A DNA stretch of 64,000 bases, from assembly GCA_041908585.1 (NCBI GenBank), contig JAYRFB010000275.1, positions 1-64,000 of the forward strand, given 5' to 3'. This DNA comes from CAINDZ01 sp041908585 (GTDB taxonomy: Bacteria; Krumholzibacteriota; Krumholzibacteriia; LZORAL124-64-63). Below, piece by piece: positions 37,247-44,663 of the stretch (position 1 is the first letter of the stretch; the number at the start of each line of letters is the position of its first letter). Both the position numbers and the translations under genes were made by a program. Below the pieces are notes generated by a model. That model was not told where the DNA came from and ran no database searches. It was given only the letters and a program-made list of their open reading frames with translations.

Positions 37247-37349
37247 GCGGCCAGGCGCGCAAGCGCCGGTCCTCCGCTCCCGCGGAGGCCGGTCGAGCGT
37301 GCCGCGCGCCGCGCCGGTCGTTCCCCGTTCCCTGTTACGAGGAGACGCC

Positions 37350-38660
37350 ATGCTCAAGAGGATCCTGACGCGGACCCTGGTCGCGGTGCTGTTGCCCGCC
37401 GCGGTGCTGCTCGCGTCCGCCGGGCAGGCCCGGGCCTCCGGATTCAGCATCTACGAAGCCGGCTCGCGGGCCACCGCCCTGGGGTGCGCCTTCACCGCGA
37501 CGGCCGACGACGGTTCCGCCCTGTTCTACAACGCGGCGGGCCTGTCCTTCCAGAACGGCCGCGGCCTGGACCTGAACTTCATCGGCGTGGCGCCGCAGTT
37601 CAAGTTCAGCGGCCACCTGTCGCAGGGCGACGCGTTGCAGACCGGCGAGTCCGCCGACCGGGTCTACCTGGTGCCGGGCACCGCCTACACCAACAGCACG
37701 TCCGAGAAGCTGGCCTGGGGTGTCGGCCTGTATGCGCCGTTCGGGCTGGGCGTCGAGTGGAAGGACGGGGCGGACTGGGTCGGCCGCCGCATCAGCCACG
37801 ACGTCGCCATCGAGACGGTGTACGTCACGCCGGCGGTGAGCTACCTGGCGGCCGAGGGCCTGGCCGTGGCGGTCGGCGTGGACATCGCCAGCCAGCACCT
37901 CTCCCTGAAGAAGTACTCGCCCGAGCCGCAGTTCGGCACGAACGCCATCGAGACCGAGATCGAGGGCCGCAGCAAGGTGAACCTGACGCCGTCGTTCGGC
38001 CTCATGTACCGGCCGAACCCGAAGTGGTCGTTCGGGGCGATGTACCACTTCGAGAAGACGATGGAGTTCGAGGACCGCACCGCGACGCTGACCAACGTCC
38101 AGACCACGGGCGCGCCCTGGGCCGCGACGCTCATCGCCGGCCTGGGCGGGAGCGAGCAGCTGCTGTCCAGCGAGTTGAACCTGCCCTCGATCATGTCGCT
38201 GGGCGCCGCCTACCATGCGAGCGAGCGGCTGCGCCTCGAGGGCAACTACGTACGGTTCGGCTGGAGCACGTTCGAGAAGCTGGCGCTCGACTTCGACACC
38301 GACGCGCTGGACCAGAACATCTACTTCGGCTACGAGGATTCCTGGCAGGTGCGCTTCGGCGCCGAGTACTGGGCCACCGACAGCGTCAGCCTGATGGCCG
38401 GCTACGTGCACGACAAGACGCCGCAGCCGCTGATCTCGGTCAGCCCCCTGCTGCCGGACAGCGATCGCAACGACTACTCGTTCGGCGTGCGCTACCTGCA
38501 CGGCAACTGGGACCTGAACGTCAGCTACATGGTGGTCGTGGGCACCGAGCGGACGAACGTCGAGGACGGCGAGCCCCTGCGCCACACCACGGACTACCCC
38601 TTCGGCTCGTACAAGTCGCTGGCCAACCTGTTCGGGGTCGGCCTCCGCTACAACTTCTAG
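37350..38660 (+). CDS. FadL/OmpP1-family outer-membrane transporter
   Basis: A 436-residue protein; ATG 37350 follows GAGGAG. The signal peptide ends ASAGQARA and the mature N-terminus (SGFSIYEAGSRATALGCAFT, then ADDGSALFYNAAGLSF) is the classic FadL hatch with its NPAGL-like motif, here NAAGL. Strands such as KWSFGAMYHFEKTMEF, RLRLEGNYVRFGWSTF and LANLFGVGLRYNF, with terminal Phe, complete the barrel. FadL proteins bring long-chain fatty acids or other hydrophobic compounds across the outer membrane. It is followed after 15 bases by an SGNH-hydrolase lipoprotein gene, suggesting uptake of products released by that enzyme. Confidence 0.92.
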   Translation: MLKRILTRTLVAVLLPAAVLLASAGQARASGFSIYEAGSRATALGCAFTATADDGSALFYNAAGLSFQNGRGLDLNFIGVAPQFKFSGHLSQGDALQTGESADRVYLVPGTAYTNSTSEKLAWGVGLYAPFGLGVEWKDGADWVGRRISHDVAIETVYVTPAVSYLAAEGLAVAVGVDIASQHLSLKKYSPEPQFGTNAIETEIEGRSKVNLTPSFGLMYRPNPKWSFGAMYHFEKTMEFEDRTATLTNVQTTGAPWAATLIAGLGGSEQLLSSELNLPSIMSLGAAYHASERLRLEGNYVRFGWSTFEKLALDFDTDALDQNIYFGYEDSWQVRFGAEYWATDSVSLMAGYVHDKTPQPLISVSPLLPDSDRNDYSFGVRYLHGNWDLNVSYMVVVGTERTNVEDGEPLRHTTDYPFGSYKSLANLFGVGLRYNF

Positions 38661-38675
38661 GAGGAGGTGCAGGCG

Positions 38676-40160
38676 ATGAAGAACATGGACAAGTTCCCGA
38701 AGATGCTGCCCGGCCTCCTGCTGCTGGGCGCTCTGCTGGCCCTCGGCGGCTGCTCGCTGGAGGCCCCGGAAGACCCGTCCGGCGACATCAACGCTCCCGG
38801 CGTCGAGGATGCCGGCGCACGCTACGTCGCGGTGGGCAACAGCCTGACCGCCGGCTTCATGGACGGCGGGCTGATGCAGGCCGGCCAGGCCTACAGCTAC
38901 CCGAACCTGATCGCCGCGCAGATGGGCCTGTCGCGGACCCAGTTCACGCAGCCGTGGATCGCCTCGCCCGGCATCGGCGGCGTGTCCGGGAGCAACGTCA
39001 CCGGCGTCCTCCACTTCGACGGCGCCAACATCACGGTCCTGGGCACCACGCCGCTGGCGCAGGTCCAGTCGACGCTGCTGCTGGCTGCCACGCAGCCGAC
39101 GCAGTACCACAACCTGGGCGTGCCGGGCGCGGTCCTGCACGACGGCATGAACGCCTACAGCTCGGCCACCAGCGCCAGCGGCGCGAACCCGTTCTTCGAC
39201 TTCATCAACCGCGCCACGTTCTTCGGCAACACGCCCGTCAGCGCCGGCTACCCCGGCCCCGGCGGCTTCGTCCCGGTGACGTTCCAGTCCGCCTCCCAGT
39301 ACTACCAGGCCGTGGCCAAGGGCGGCGCCCTGACGACGCTGTGGCTCGGCAACAACGACGTGCTGGGCCCGGCCACCAGCGGCGAACCGGCGCCGAACTT
39401 CGGCAACTTCGGGTCACCGGGACACCTGGCCTTCGCCGACGACTACACCGCGATGCTGGCGATGCTTGCCGGCGGCCTGGCCCAGCGCAACAACGGGCTG
39501 AAGCCGACGATCATCGTGGCCAACATCCCGAGCGTGACGAGCACGCCGTACTTCATCCCGCAGGCGACGTTCAGCTTCTACGTCACGCAGCAGATCGGCC
39601 AGGCGTGGCCGGGCGGCTTCGAGGAAGCGAACGTGCAGTATGTCCGCTTCCCGGCGCTGTCCTGGATCGCGACGGCCAACCCGGCGACGCCCATCCCGGC
39701 CAGCCTCACGCTCGACGCCGCCGAGTACACGTCCGTGGCCACCGCCACGACGGTGTTCAACCAGACGATCGCCACCGTGGTCAACACGATCAACGGCTCG
39801 GGCGTGGCGACGGTCGGCCTGGTCGACGCCAACGACCTGCTGGCCAACGACACGACCGGCCCGCAGCGCACGCATTTCCTGTTCCTGCTGGGCGGCGGCA
39901 TGACGGTGGCGCAGGCTGCGGCGACGACCGTGTTCTCGCTCGATGGCATCCACCCCAACAGCCACGGCTACGGGATCCTGGCCAACGCCTTCATCGACGA
40001 GTACAACCGGATCCGCCCGGCGGGCCAGCCGGCACTGTCGCACGTCGACCCGGCGGCGCTGCCCTGGGACCCGACCTACGGGCAGGCGACCGCCAAGGCC
40101 GGCGGGCTGCCCGGGCTCGATCCGCTTGCGGCCGCGGCCATGGACGCGATCTTCCGCTGA
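38676..40160 (+). CDS. SGNH/GDSL-family esterase lipoprotein
   Basis: A 494-residue protein; ATG 38676 lies 7 bases after AGGAGGAGG. The lipoprotein signal ends LALGGC. Block I reads VAVGNSLTAGF (nucleophile Ser), block III LWLGNNDVLG (Gly and Asn of the oxyanion hole) and block V FSLDGIHPNSHGYGIL (catalytic Asp and His), so all SGNH residues are present. A long insertion between blocks I and III is typical of FCB-group members. Probably an outer-membrane esterase or lipase acting on lipids, feeding the FadL-like porin encoded just before it. Confidence 0.88.
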   Translation: MKNMDKFPKMLPGLLLLGALLALGGCSLEAPEDPSGDINAPGVEDAGARYVAVGNSLTAGFMDGGLMQAGQAYSYPNLIAAQMGLSRTQFTQPWIASPGIGGVSGSNVTGVLHFDGANITVLGTTPLAQVQSTLLLAATQPTQYHNLGVPGAVLHDGMNAYSSATSASGANPFFDFINRATFFGNTPVSAGYPGPGGFVPVTFQSASQYYQAVAKGGALTTLWLGNNDVLGPATSGEPAPNFGNFGSPGHLAFADDYTAMLAMLAGGLAQRNNGLKPTIIVANIPSVTSTPYFIPQATFSFYVTQQIGQAWPGGFEEANVQYVRFPALSWIATANPATPIPASLTLDAAEYTSVATATTVFNQTIATVVNTINGSGVATVGLVDANDLLANDTTGPQRTHFLFLLGGGMTVAQAAATTVFSLDGIHPNSHGYGILANAFIDEYNRIRPAGQPALSHVDPAALPWDPTYGQATAKAGGLPGLDPLAAAAMDAIFR

Positions 40161-40188
40161 CCGGCGCGGACCGGCAGCCGTCACCAGG

Positions 40189-40216
40189 AGGGGGGGCCGC
40201 AGGGCTCCCCCTTCAT
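40189..40216 (+). terminator. Terminator after the FadL-esterase pair
   Basis: A 10-bp stem (40189-40198 with 40203-40212, one G:T pair) with a 4-base loop, followed by TTCAT. Confidence 0.6.
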
Positions 40217-40373
40217 CCATCCGGGCGGTGCCCGCGCCGGGCTACAGGTCCGCGCATTCCGGTCGATTCCCGCAGGACGGGTTTTGCGGTGCCGAACCGA
40301 CGCCCGTGATGTATCTTTCGCGCGCGGGGCCGGAGGGCGCCGGCCGCGCGAACCGCCGGAAGGAACAGCCGCC

Positions 40374-41291
40374 ATGCGCACCTATCGCACCCTCGACGCC
40401 GGTCCCTTCGGGGGCATGGGCATGACGCCCGGCGTCAAGATCCTGCTGATCGCCAACGTGGCCGTCTTCGTGCTCCAGACGCTGGCGCGCGACTACGTGG
40501 GCCGGCACGTCGGCCCGATCACCGAGATCTTCGGGTTCATCCCGAGCCTGGCGATCCGCGGCTTCGAGGCCTGGCGCTTCGTGACGTACATGTTCCTGCA
40601 CGGCGGCATCGGCCACATCCTGTTCAACATGCTCGGCCTGTGGATGTTCGGCTCCCAGATCGAGGCGCGCTGGGGGCGTGGCCCGTTCCTGCTCTACTAC
40701 CTGGTCTGCGGGCTGGGCGGCGCCCTCACCTATGGCCTCTTCAACCTCTTCGGCATGGAGTCGTTCGTGCCGATGGTCGGCGCCTCCGGCGCGATCTACG
40801 GCATCCTGCTGGCCTACGGGATGATGTTCCCCGAGGCGGTCATCCTCATCTTCTTCGTCGTGCCGATGAAGGCCAAGTACGCGGTCGTGCTCTTCGGGCT
40901 CATCGAGCTGCTGAGCACGATGTCCGATACCGGCGGCGGCGTGGCCCACCTGGCCCACCTCGGCGGCATGGCGGCCGGGTTCATCTTCCTGCGCCTGACG
41001 ATCCCCTCGCTGCGCGCCGGGCTGGGCCTGCGGGCCCCCTGGGGCCGCCGGGGCGGGCGCCGGCGCCCCAAGGTGGTGCGACCGGACGCCGGGGTCTGGA
41101 CGGGCGGCTCCGCGCGGACCGGTGGCAGCGAGACGCGCGGGAACGCCGGCGGCGAGTCGCGCGCGACGGACGCCACCTCCGCGGCGGACAAGGCCGAGGT
41201 CGACGCCGTGCTCGACAAGATCTCGCGCGAGGGCCTGCAGAGCCTGACCGCCCGCGAGCAGGAGATCCTGCGCCGGGCCGGCCGCCGCTAG
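40374..41291 (+). CDS. Rhomboid-family intramembrane serine protease
   Basis: A 305-residue membrane protein with six helices. Rhomboid markers are AWRFVTYMFLHGGIGHILFN (with the conserved HxxxxH/N), the nucleophile Ser138 in MVGASGAIYGILLAYG and the catalytic His195 in HLAHLGGMAAGF. A C-terminal cytoplasmic tail is Arg/Gly-rich and ends in a helix (DAVLDKISREGLQSLTAREQ), common in rhomboids of this kind. It would cleave membrane-spanning substrates. The next two genes (methyltransferase, glycosyltransferase) follow at 19 bases and a 4-base overlap. Confidence 0.92.
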   Translation: MRTYRTLDAGPFGGMGMTPGVKILLIANVAVFVLQTLARDYVGRHVGPITEIFGFIPSLAIRGFEAWRFVTYMFLHGGIGHILFNMLGLWMFGSQIEARWGRGPFLLYYLVCGLGGALTYGLFNLFGMESFVPMVGASGAIYGILLAYGMMFPEAVILIFFVVPMKAKYAVVLFGLIELLSTMSDTGGGVAHLAHLGGMAAGFIFLRLTIPSLRAGLGLRAPWGRRGGRRRPKVVRPDAGVWTGGSARTGGSETRGNAGGESRATDATSAADKAEVDAVLDKISREGLQSLTAREQEILRRAGRR

Positions 41292-41310
41292 CCGGCGCAA
41301 GGGAGTCGAC

Positions 41311-42057
41311 GTGAAGCACCGCCTGCTGCGGGCCCTGATGCCGCTGGGGATCTATCCGCACATCAACTTCACCTACAGCCCGTTCAAGATCCTCGAGTAC
41401 GAGGCCATGCTCGAGTGGCTGCCGCCGCCCGGCGGCGGGACCGCGCTGGACATCGGCTGCGGCGACGGCCTGCACACCATGCTCCTGGGCCGGCGCTTCG
41501 CGCGCACCTGCGGCGTCGACGTCAACGAGCGCTTCATCGCCATTGCGCGAGAGCATGCCCGCGCCTTCGGCGCGCGGGCGAACCTGGAATTCTTCGCGCA
41601 ACCGCTCGAGCAGGTCGGATTCGCCGCCGACACCTTCGACGTGGTGCTCAGCGTCTGCGTCCTGGAGCACATCCCGAACCACGAGGAGGTGCTGCGCGAG
41701 TGCCTGAGGATCATGAAGCCGGGCGCGCGCATCGTCTTCTCGGTCGACACGCTGGAGACCATCGCCGAGCCCGATCTGGTCGAGAGCCACCGGCGTCAGC
41801 ACCATGTCGTGCGGTACTTCCGCGAGGACACCCTGCGCGAGCTGCTGGCCCGGACGGGCTTCGTCAACCTCGAGTTCCGCCCGCTGTTCCGCAGCGACCT
41901 GGCGCGCGACCTGTTCCGCGAGGGCATCCGCGAGGGCTTCAACTTCGGCCGCCTGCGGGCGCCCCGCCTCGCCGCTCAGTTGCGGCGCGCCGAGGCGGCG
42001 ATGCCAGCGGGCGCCCCCGGCACGTTCCTGCTCGCCCGGGGCGAGCGCCCGCGGTGA
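41311..42057 (+). CDS. Class I SAM-dependent methyltransferase
   Basis: A 248-residue enzyme starting at GTG 41311 behind AAGGGAG. Motif I is ALDIGCGDGLHTMLLG, motif II is around CGVDVNERFIAIAREHARAF and motif IV is FDVVLSVCVLEHIPNHEEVL, as in Methyltransf_11. Its stop overlaps the following glycosyltransferase start by 4 bases, so it probably modifies a sugar or lipid-linked glycan made by that enzyme. Substrate unknown. Confidence 0.88.
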   Translation: MKHRLLRALMPLGIYPHINFTYSPFKILEYEAMLEWLPPPGGGTALDIGCGDGLHTMLLGRRFARTCGVDVNERFIAIAREHARAFGARANLEFFAQPLEQVGFAADTFDVVLSVCVLEHIPNHEEVLRECLRIMKPGARIVFSVDTLETIAEPDLVESHRRQHHVVRYFREDTLRELLARTGFVNLEFRPLFRSDLARDLFREGIREGFNFGRLRAPRLAAQLRRAEAAMPAGAPGTFLLARGERPR

Positions 42058-43052
42058 GAACCGGCGACACGCCCGTGGCCGCGACCGCGCCGGGCGCGCC
42101 CTGCGACCTGAGCGTCGTCATCGTCAACTGGAACACCGCCACGCTGCTCGCGGCCTGCCTCGACTCGCTGCCGGCAGCTGGCGCCGGGCTCGAGCTCGAG
42201 GTGCTGGTCGTCGACAACGCCTCGCGCGACGGCTCGGCCGCGATGGCGCGCGCCCGTTACCCTGCCGTCACCCTGATCGAGGCGGGCGCCAACCTCGGCT
42301 TCGCCGGCGGCAACAACCTGGCCCTGCCGCGCTGCCGAGGCGCCTTCGTGCTGCTGCTGAACCCCGACACGGTGTGCCCGCCCGGGTCGCTGGCCCGCCT
42401 GGTCGGGTTCGCCCGCGGGAAGCCGCGCCTGGGCGCCGCCGGGCCCCTGCTGCTGGATGCCGACGGGAGCCCGACGATCACCTGGGGCTGGTTTCCCCAC
42501 CCCCGCCACCACTGGCTCGGCCTGCTTGACCCGGCGCGGCGCCTGGGCGGTCGCTTCTGGGGCGAGCGCGTGGTGCACGTGCCGACGCGCGATGAGCCCT
42601 CCCGCCGCGTCGACTACGTCGCGGGCGCCTGCCTGCTGGCGCCGCGCGAGGCGCTGGCGCGCGTGGGCCCGCTCGACGAGCGCTTCTTCCTCTACTTCGA
42701 GGAGACCGACTGGTGCCGCCGCGCCCGCGACGCGGGGCTCGAGGTGTGGTACTGCGCCGAGGCCGAGGTCGTGCACCTCGAGGGGCGGGCCGCGGCCACG
42801 GTCAGCGAATTCAGCCTGCGGCAGTTCCAGCACAGTTACCGGCTGTTCCTGCGCAAGCACCACGGGCGCGGCCGCGAGCTGGAGACCCGCCTGGCCCAGG
42901 CTTGCGAATACGGCCTGAAGTCGGCCCTCCGCCGCCTGGCCGCCCTGCGCGGCGGACCGGCCGGCAAGGCGAACCGGGCGCTGGCCCGCCAGTACGGCAC
43001 CCGCGCCCGGTTGCAGTTCGTCGACCGGCTGGACCCGCGCCCGCCGGCTTGA
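42054..43052 (+). CDS. Family 2 glycosyltransferase (rhamnosyltransferase-like)
   Basis: A 332-residue enzyme. The GTG at 42054 overlaps the methyltransferase stop (GTGA). The GT-A core shows LSVVIVNWNTATLLAACLDSL, VLVVDNASRDGSAAMA, NLGFAGGNNLAL and the DxD-like LNPDT, and then VDYVAGACLLAPREAL and DERFFLYFEETDWCRRARDA. This pattern is typical of dTDP-rhamnosyl-type transferases acting on cell-surface polysaccharide. The acceptor is unknown. It converges on the RNase G/E gene with an 8-base gap. Confidence 0.9.
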   Translation: MRTGDTPVAATAPGAPCDLSVVIVNWNTATLLAACLDSLPAAGAGLELEVLVVDNASRDGSAAMARARYPAVTLIEAGANLGFAGGNNLALPRCRGAFVLLLNPDTVCPPGSLARLVGFARGKPRLGAAGPLLLDADGSPTITWGWFPHPRHHWLGLLDPARRLGGRFWGERVVHVPTRDEPSRRVDYVAGACLLAPREALARVGPLDERFFLYFEETDWCRRARDAGLEVWYCAEAEVVHLEGRAAATVSEFSLRQFQHSYRLFLRKHHGRGRELETRLAQACEYGLKSALRRLAALRGGPAGKANRALARQYGTRARLQFVDRLDPRPPA

Positions 43053-43060
43053 CGGACGGG

Positions 43061-44635
43061 CTAGCGCCCGCCCCTGGCCTTCTTCTCGAACTCCGCGATC
43101 AGGTCCTTTCCCGAGGTCAGGCTGACGATGCGGAACTCCTCCACGTGCAGCGTGGCGTCGTCCAGCACGTTGAGTTCGAGGTCGAACGAGCGCGACAGCT
43201 CGCGGAACTGCTCGGGCCGCTCCTCCAGCAGGTACAGCGCCAGCACGGGGTTGGCCTGGATCTGCAGCCGCGACTCGCGAGTGACCACCGCGATGCGCTG
43301 GATCAGCCGCTCGATGCGGTTGCTCATCGTCTCCATCGACAGCACCTTGCCCGTGCCGGTGCAGTACGGGCAGTCGTCCGACAGCTGCGACAGCAGCGAC
43401 GGCCGCACGCGCTGGCGGCTCATCTCGACCAGGCCCAGGCCCGAGACCTGGAACACCTTGTGGCGCGCGCGATCGCGCTTGAGGTGCGTGCGTAGCTCGT
43501 TGAAGACGCGCTTCTTGTTGCTCTCGCTCTCCATGTCGATGAAGTCGATGACGATGATGCCGCCGATGTCGCGCAGCCGCAGCTGGCGCGCAACCTCGCG
43601 CGCCGCCAGCATGTTGGTCTGGAGGATCGTCTCCTCCTGGTTGCGCTTGCCGACGAAGCGGCCGGTGTTCACGTCGATCGAGACCAGCGCCTCGGTCTGC
43701 TCGATGATCAGGTAGCCGCCCTTCTTCATCCAGACGCGCTTGTCCAGGGTGTTCTTGATCTCGGTCTCGATCTCGAACTGGTCGAAGATGGGCAGGTCGC
43801 CCTTGTACTCCTCGATGCGGCCGCGCAGCTCCGGCGCGAAGGCCTTGATGTAGTTCGACAGGCGGACGAAATCGTCGTGATCGTCGATCACCAGCCGCGC
43901 CGTGTCCTCCTTGAAGATGTCGCGGATCAGGGCCACGACCATCCCCACGTCCTCGTGGACCAGGGCGGGCGCCTGCACTTCCTGCCCCGACCGGTAGAGC
44001 TTGTCGAAGAGCCCGCCCAGGTACTCCACGTCCTGCCTGATGCCGTCCTCGGTGACGGCCGTGGCCGCCGTGCGGATGATGAAGGCGCCCTCGGCGGGGC
44101 GGTGGGCCTGCAGCATCTGCTTGAGGCGGACGCGCTCGCGGCGGTCCTCGATCTTGCGCGAGACCCCGATGTGGCGACCCTTGGGCATCATGACGAGGTA
44201 GCGGCCAGGCAGGGAGATGTCGGCGGTCAGGCGGGGTCCCTTGGTGCTGATGGGCTCCTTGGTGACCTGGACGAGGATCTCGTCGCCCACCTTCAGCACC
44301 GTGCCGATATCGGGCACGTGCCGTTGCCGGCGGCGCCCCGGTGGGCCGCCATGGCCGCCGCCGGCGGGCGCCGGGGCGCCCCCGTCGGGCCCCTCCTCGT
44401 CGCTGTCGTCGTGTTCAAGGTCGGAGGCGTGCAGGAAGCCCGCGCGCTCGAGGCCGATGTCGACGAAGGCGGCCTGCAGGCCGGGCTTCACCGACGTGAC
44501 CTTGCCCTTGTAGACGTTGCCGACGATCCGCTTTGCGTCCGCGCCCTCGACCAGGAGTTCCACGAGCTCGCCGTCCTCGAGCATGGCGATGCGGATCTCG
44601 TGGGGGGACGAGTTGATGATGATTTCTTTGCGCAT
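43061..44635 (-). CDS. rng: Ribonuclease G/E
   Basis: A 524-residue endoribonuclease, close to RNase G length, without the RNase E C-terminal scaffold. The S1 domain (IVGNVYKGKVTSVKPGLQAA, VDIGLERAGFLHASDL) has an acidic, Gly-rich insertion (EHDDSDEEGPDGG...PPGRRRQRH). The catalytic Asp321 in SIDVNTGRFVG and Asp364 in IVIDFIDM are present, and DDCPYCTGTGK holds the Zn-link cysteines 422 and 425. It processes 16S rRNA 5' ends and mRNA. It lies 28 bases after the radical-SAM gene, a linkage widely seen next to rng. Confidence 0.95.
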   Translation of the reverse strand: MRKEIIINSSPHEIRIAMLEDGELVELLVEGADAKRIVGNVYKGKVTSVKPGLQAAFVDIGLERAGFLHASDLEHDDSDEEGPDGGAPAPAGGGHGGPPGRRRQRHVPDIGTVLKVGDEILVQVTKEPISTKGPRLTADISLPGRYLVMMPKGRHIGVSRKIEDRRERVRLKQMLQAHRPAEGAFIIRTAATAVTEDGIRQDVEYLGGLFDKLYRSGQEVQAPALVHEDVGMVVALIRDIFKEDTARLVIDDHDDFVRLSNYIKAFAPELRGRIEEYKGDLPIFDQFEIETEIKNTLDKRVWMKKGGYLIIEQTEALVSIDVNTGRFVGKRNQEETILQTNMLAAREVARQLRLRDIGGIIVIDFIDMESESNKKRVFNELRTHLKRDRARHKVFQVSGLGLVEMSRQRVRPSLLSQLSDDCPYCTGTGKVLSMETMSNRIERLIQRIAVVTRESRLQIQANPVLALYLLEERPEQFRELSRSFDLELNVLDDATLHVEEFRIVSLTSGKDLIAEFEKKARGGR

Positions 44636-44663
44636 AGAACCTGCCCAGGGCCGGACGGGGCGC

